From an uncultured Arenicella sp. (GTDB lineage Bacteria; Pseudomonadota; Gammaproteobacteria; Arenicellales; Arenicellaceae), in contig CALJWL010000012.1 of NCBI GenBank assembly GCA_937974565.1, forward strand, positions 31,702 through 95,701: DNA of 64,000 nucleotides. Direction: 5' to 3'. Shown here piece after piece: positions 63,853-64,000 of the stretch. The stretch's first letter is position 1; every line of letters starts with the position of its first letter. Under the pieces are notes generated by a model. It saw only the letters and a list, made by a program, of their open reading frames with translations, made no database searches and was not told the origin of the DNA. The position numbers and the translations under genes were made by a program.

Positions 63853-64000
63853 CTACTTTAAATCTAACGATTGCTGTACTTCTTCTTGCTTCTGTTGGTA
63901 CTTTACGTACTTACGTATCATTTCCGCATCAACTCCTACCGTATCGACGCAATAGCCCTTAGCCCAAAAGTGGTTGCCCCAGAATGGCTTTTTCCTCAAA
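63853..64000 (-). mobile_element. IS200/IS605-type transposase TnpA, C-terminal part (cut by window end)
   Basis: The last 148 bases, read leftward, encode 48 residues and a stop. They contain K-K-P-F-W-G-N-H-F-W-A-K-G-Y-C-V-D-T-V-G followed by a helix with M-I-R-K-Y-V-K-Y-Q-Q. This is the C-terminal part of Y1 (HUH) transposases of IS200, in which a Tyr of the final helix is the nucleophile. The rest of the gene is outside the window, so completeness is unknown. The hairpins to its left fit the element's right end. Confidence 0.8.

Overview
The window looks like a chromosomal segment of a marine-type gammaproteobacterium of moderate GC. The evidence is the backbone lolB-ispE-tRNA(Gln)-prs-rplY-pth-ychF with hemA-prfA-prmC facing away from it, LolB itself, and a leucine-catabolism (liu) operon controlled by a MerR-type LiuR. 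I cannot name the genus from sequence alone. No CRISPR array, rRNA or intact prophage is visible.

Layout. 0-6.2 kb: leuA facing away from an Lrp/AsnC regulator, a secreted serine hydrolase, then a GAPDH-ArsJ pair that should give arsenate resistance by making and exporting 1-arseno-3-phosphoglycerate. 6.2-12.3 kb: envelope genes, namely two divergent DUF2959 paralogues, a secreted protein, an ECF sigma / membrane anti-sigma / subtilase cassette and a beta-barrel protein. 12.7-20.9 kb: a compact liuR-A-B-C-D-E-thiolase cluster that takes isovaleryl-CoA to acetyl-CoA, with a perfect palindromic LiuR-type operator in front. 21-23.3 kb: a cupin, an EamA exporter and an unrecognised secreted protein. 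23.5-37.5 kb: housekeeping core (ychF, pth, rplY, prs, tRNA-Gln, ispE, lolB, a TPR lipoprotein, a polytopic membrane protein, hemA, prfA, prmC, a DUF455 protein). 37.8-46.7 kb: S9 peptidase, DUF2167 protein, FKBP isomerase, and a polysaccharide/lipid-glycosylation group (UGM-like flavoprotein, GtrA, large YfhO-like membrane protein). 46.8-55.7 kb: radical SAM, tcdA, tatD, ubiA, recG, ridA and lnt.

The last 9 kb is the accessory part and the most interesting. A secreted PETase-like polyester hydrolase, with the active-site disulfide of the type II enzymes, is followed on the same strand by two divergent lipase-foldase-like membrane proteins and an apolipoprotein N-acyltransferase. Beyond a GT-C-like membrane protein and about 700 bases without a convincing gene lies a two-gene operon: a protein that joins a macro-like domain to an R-S-E-class ADP-ribosyltransferase domain, then a small DUF6508-like protein. 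It is bordered by remnants of IS200/RAYT-type tyrosine transposases and a set of strong hairpins, which suggests horizontal acquisition. The macro-ART/DUF6508 pair is the best candidate here for an undescribed toxin, defence or self-limiting ADP-ribosylation system.
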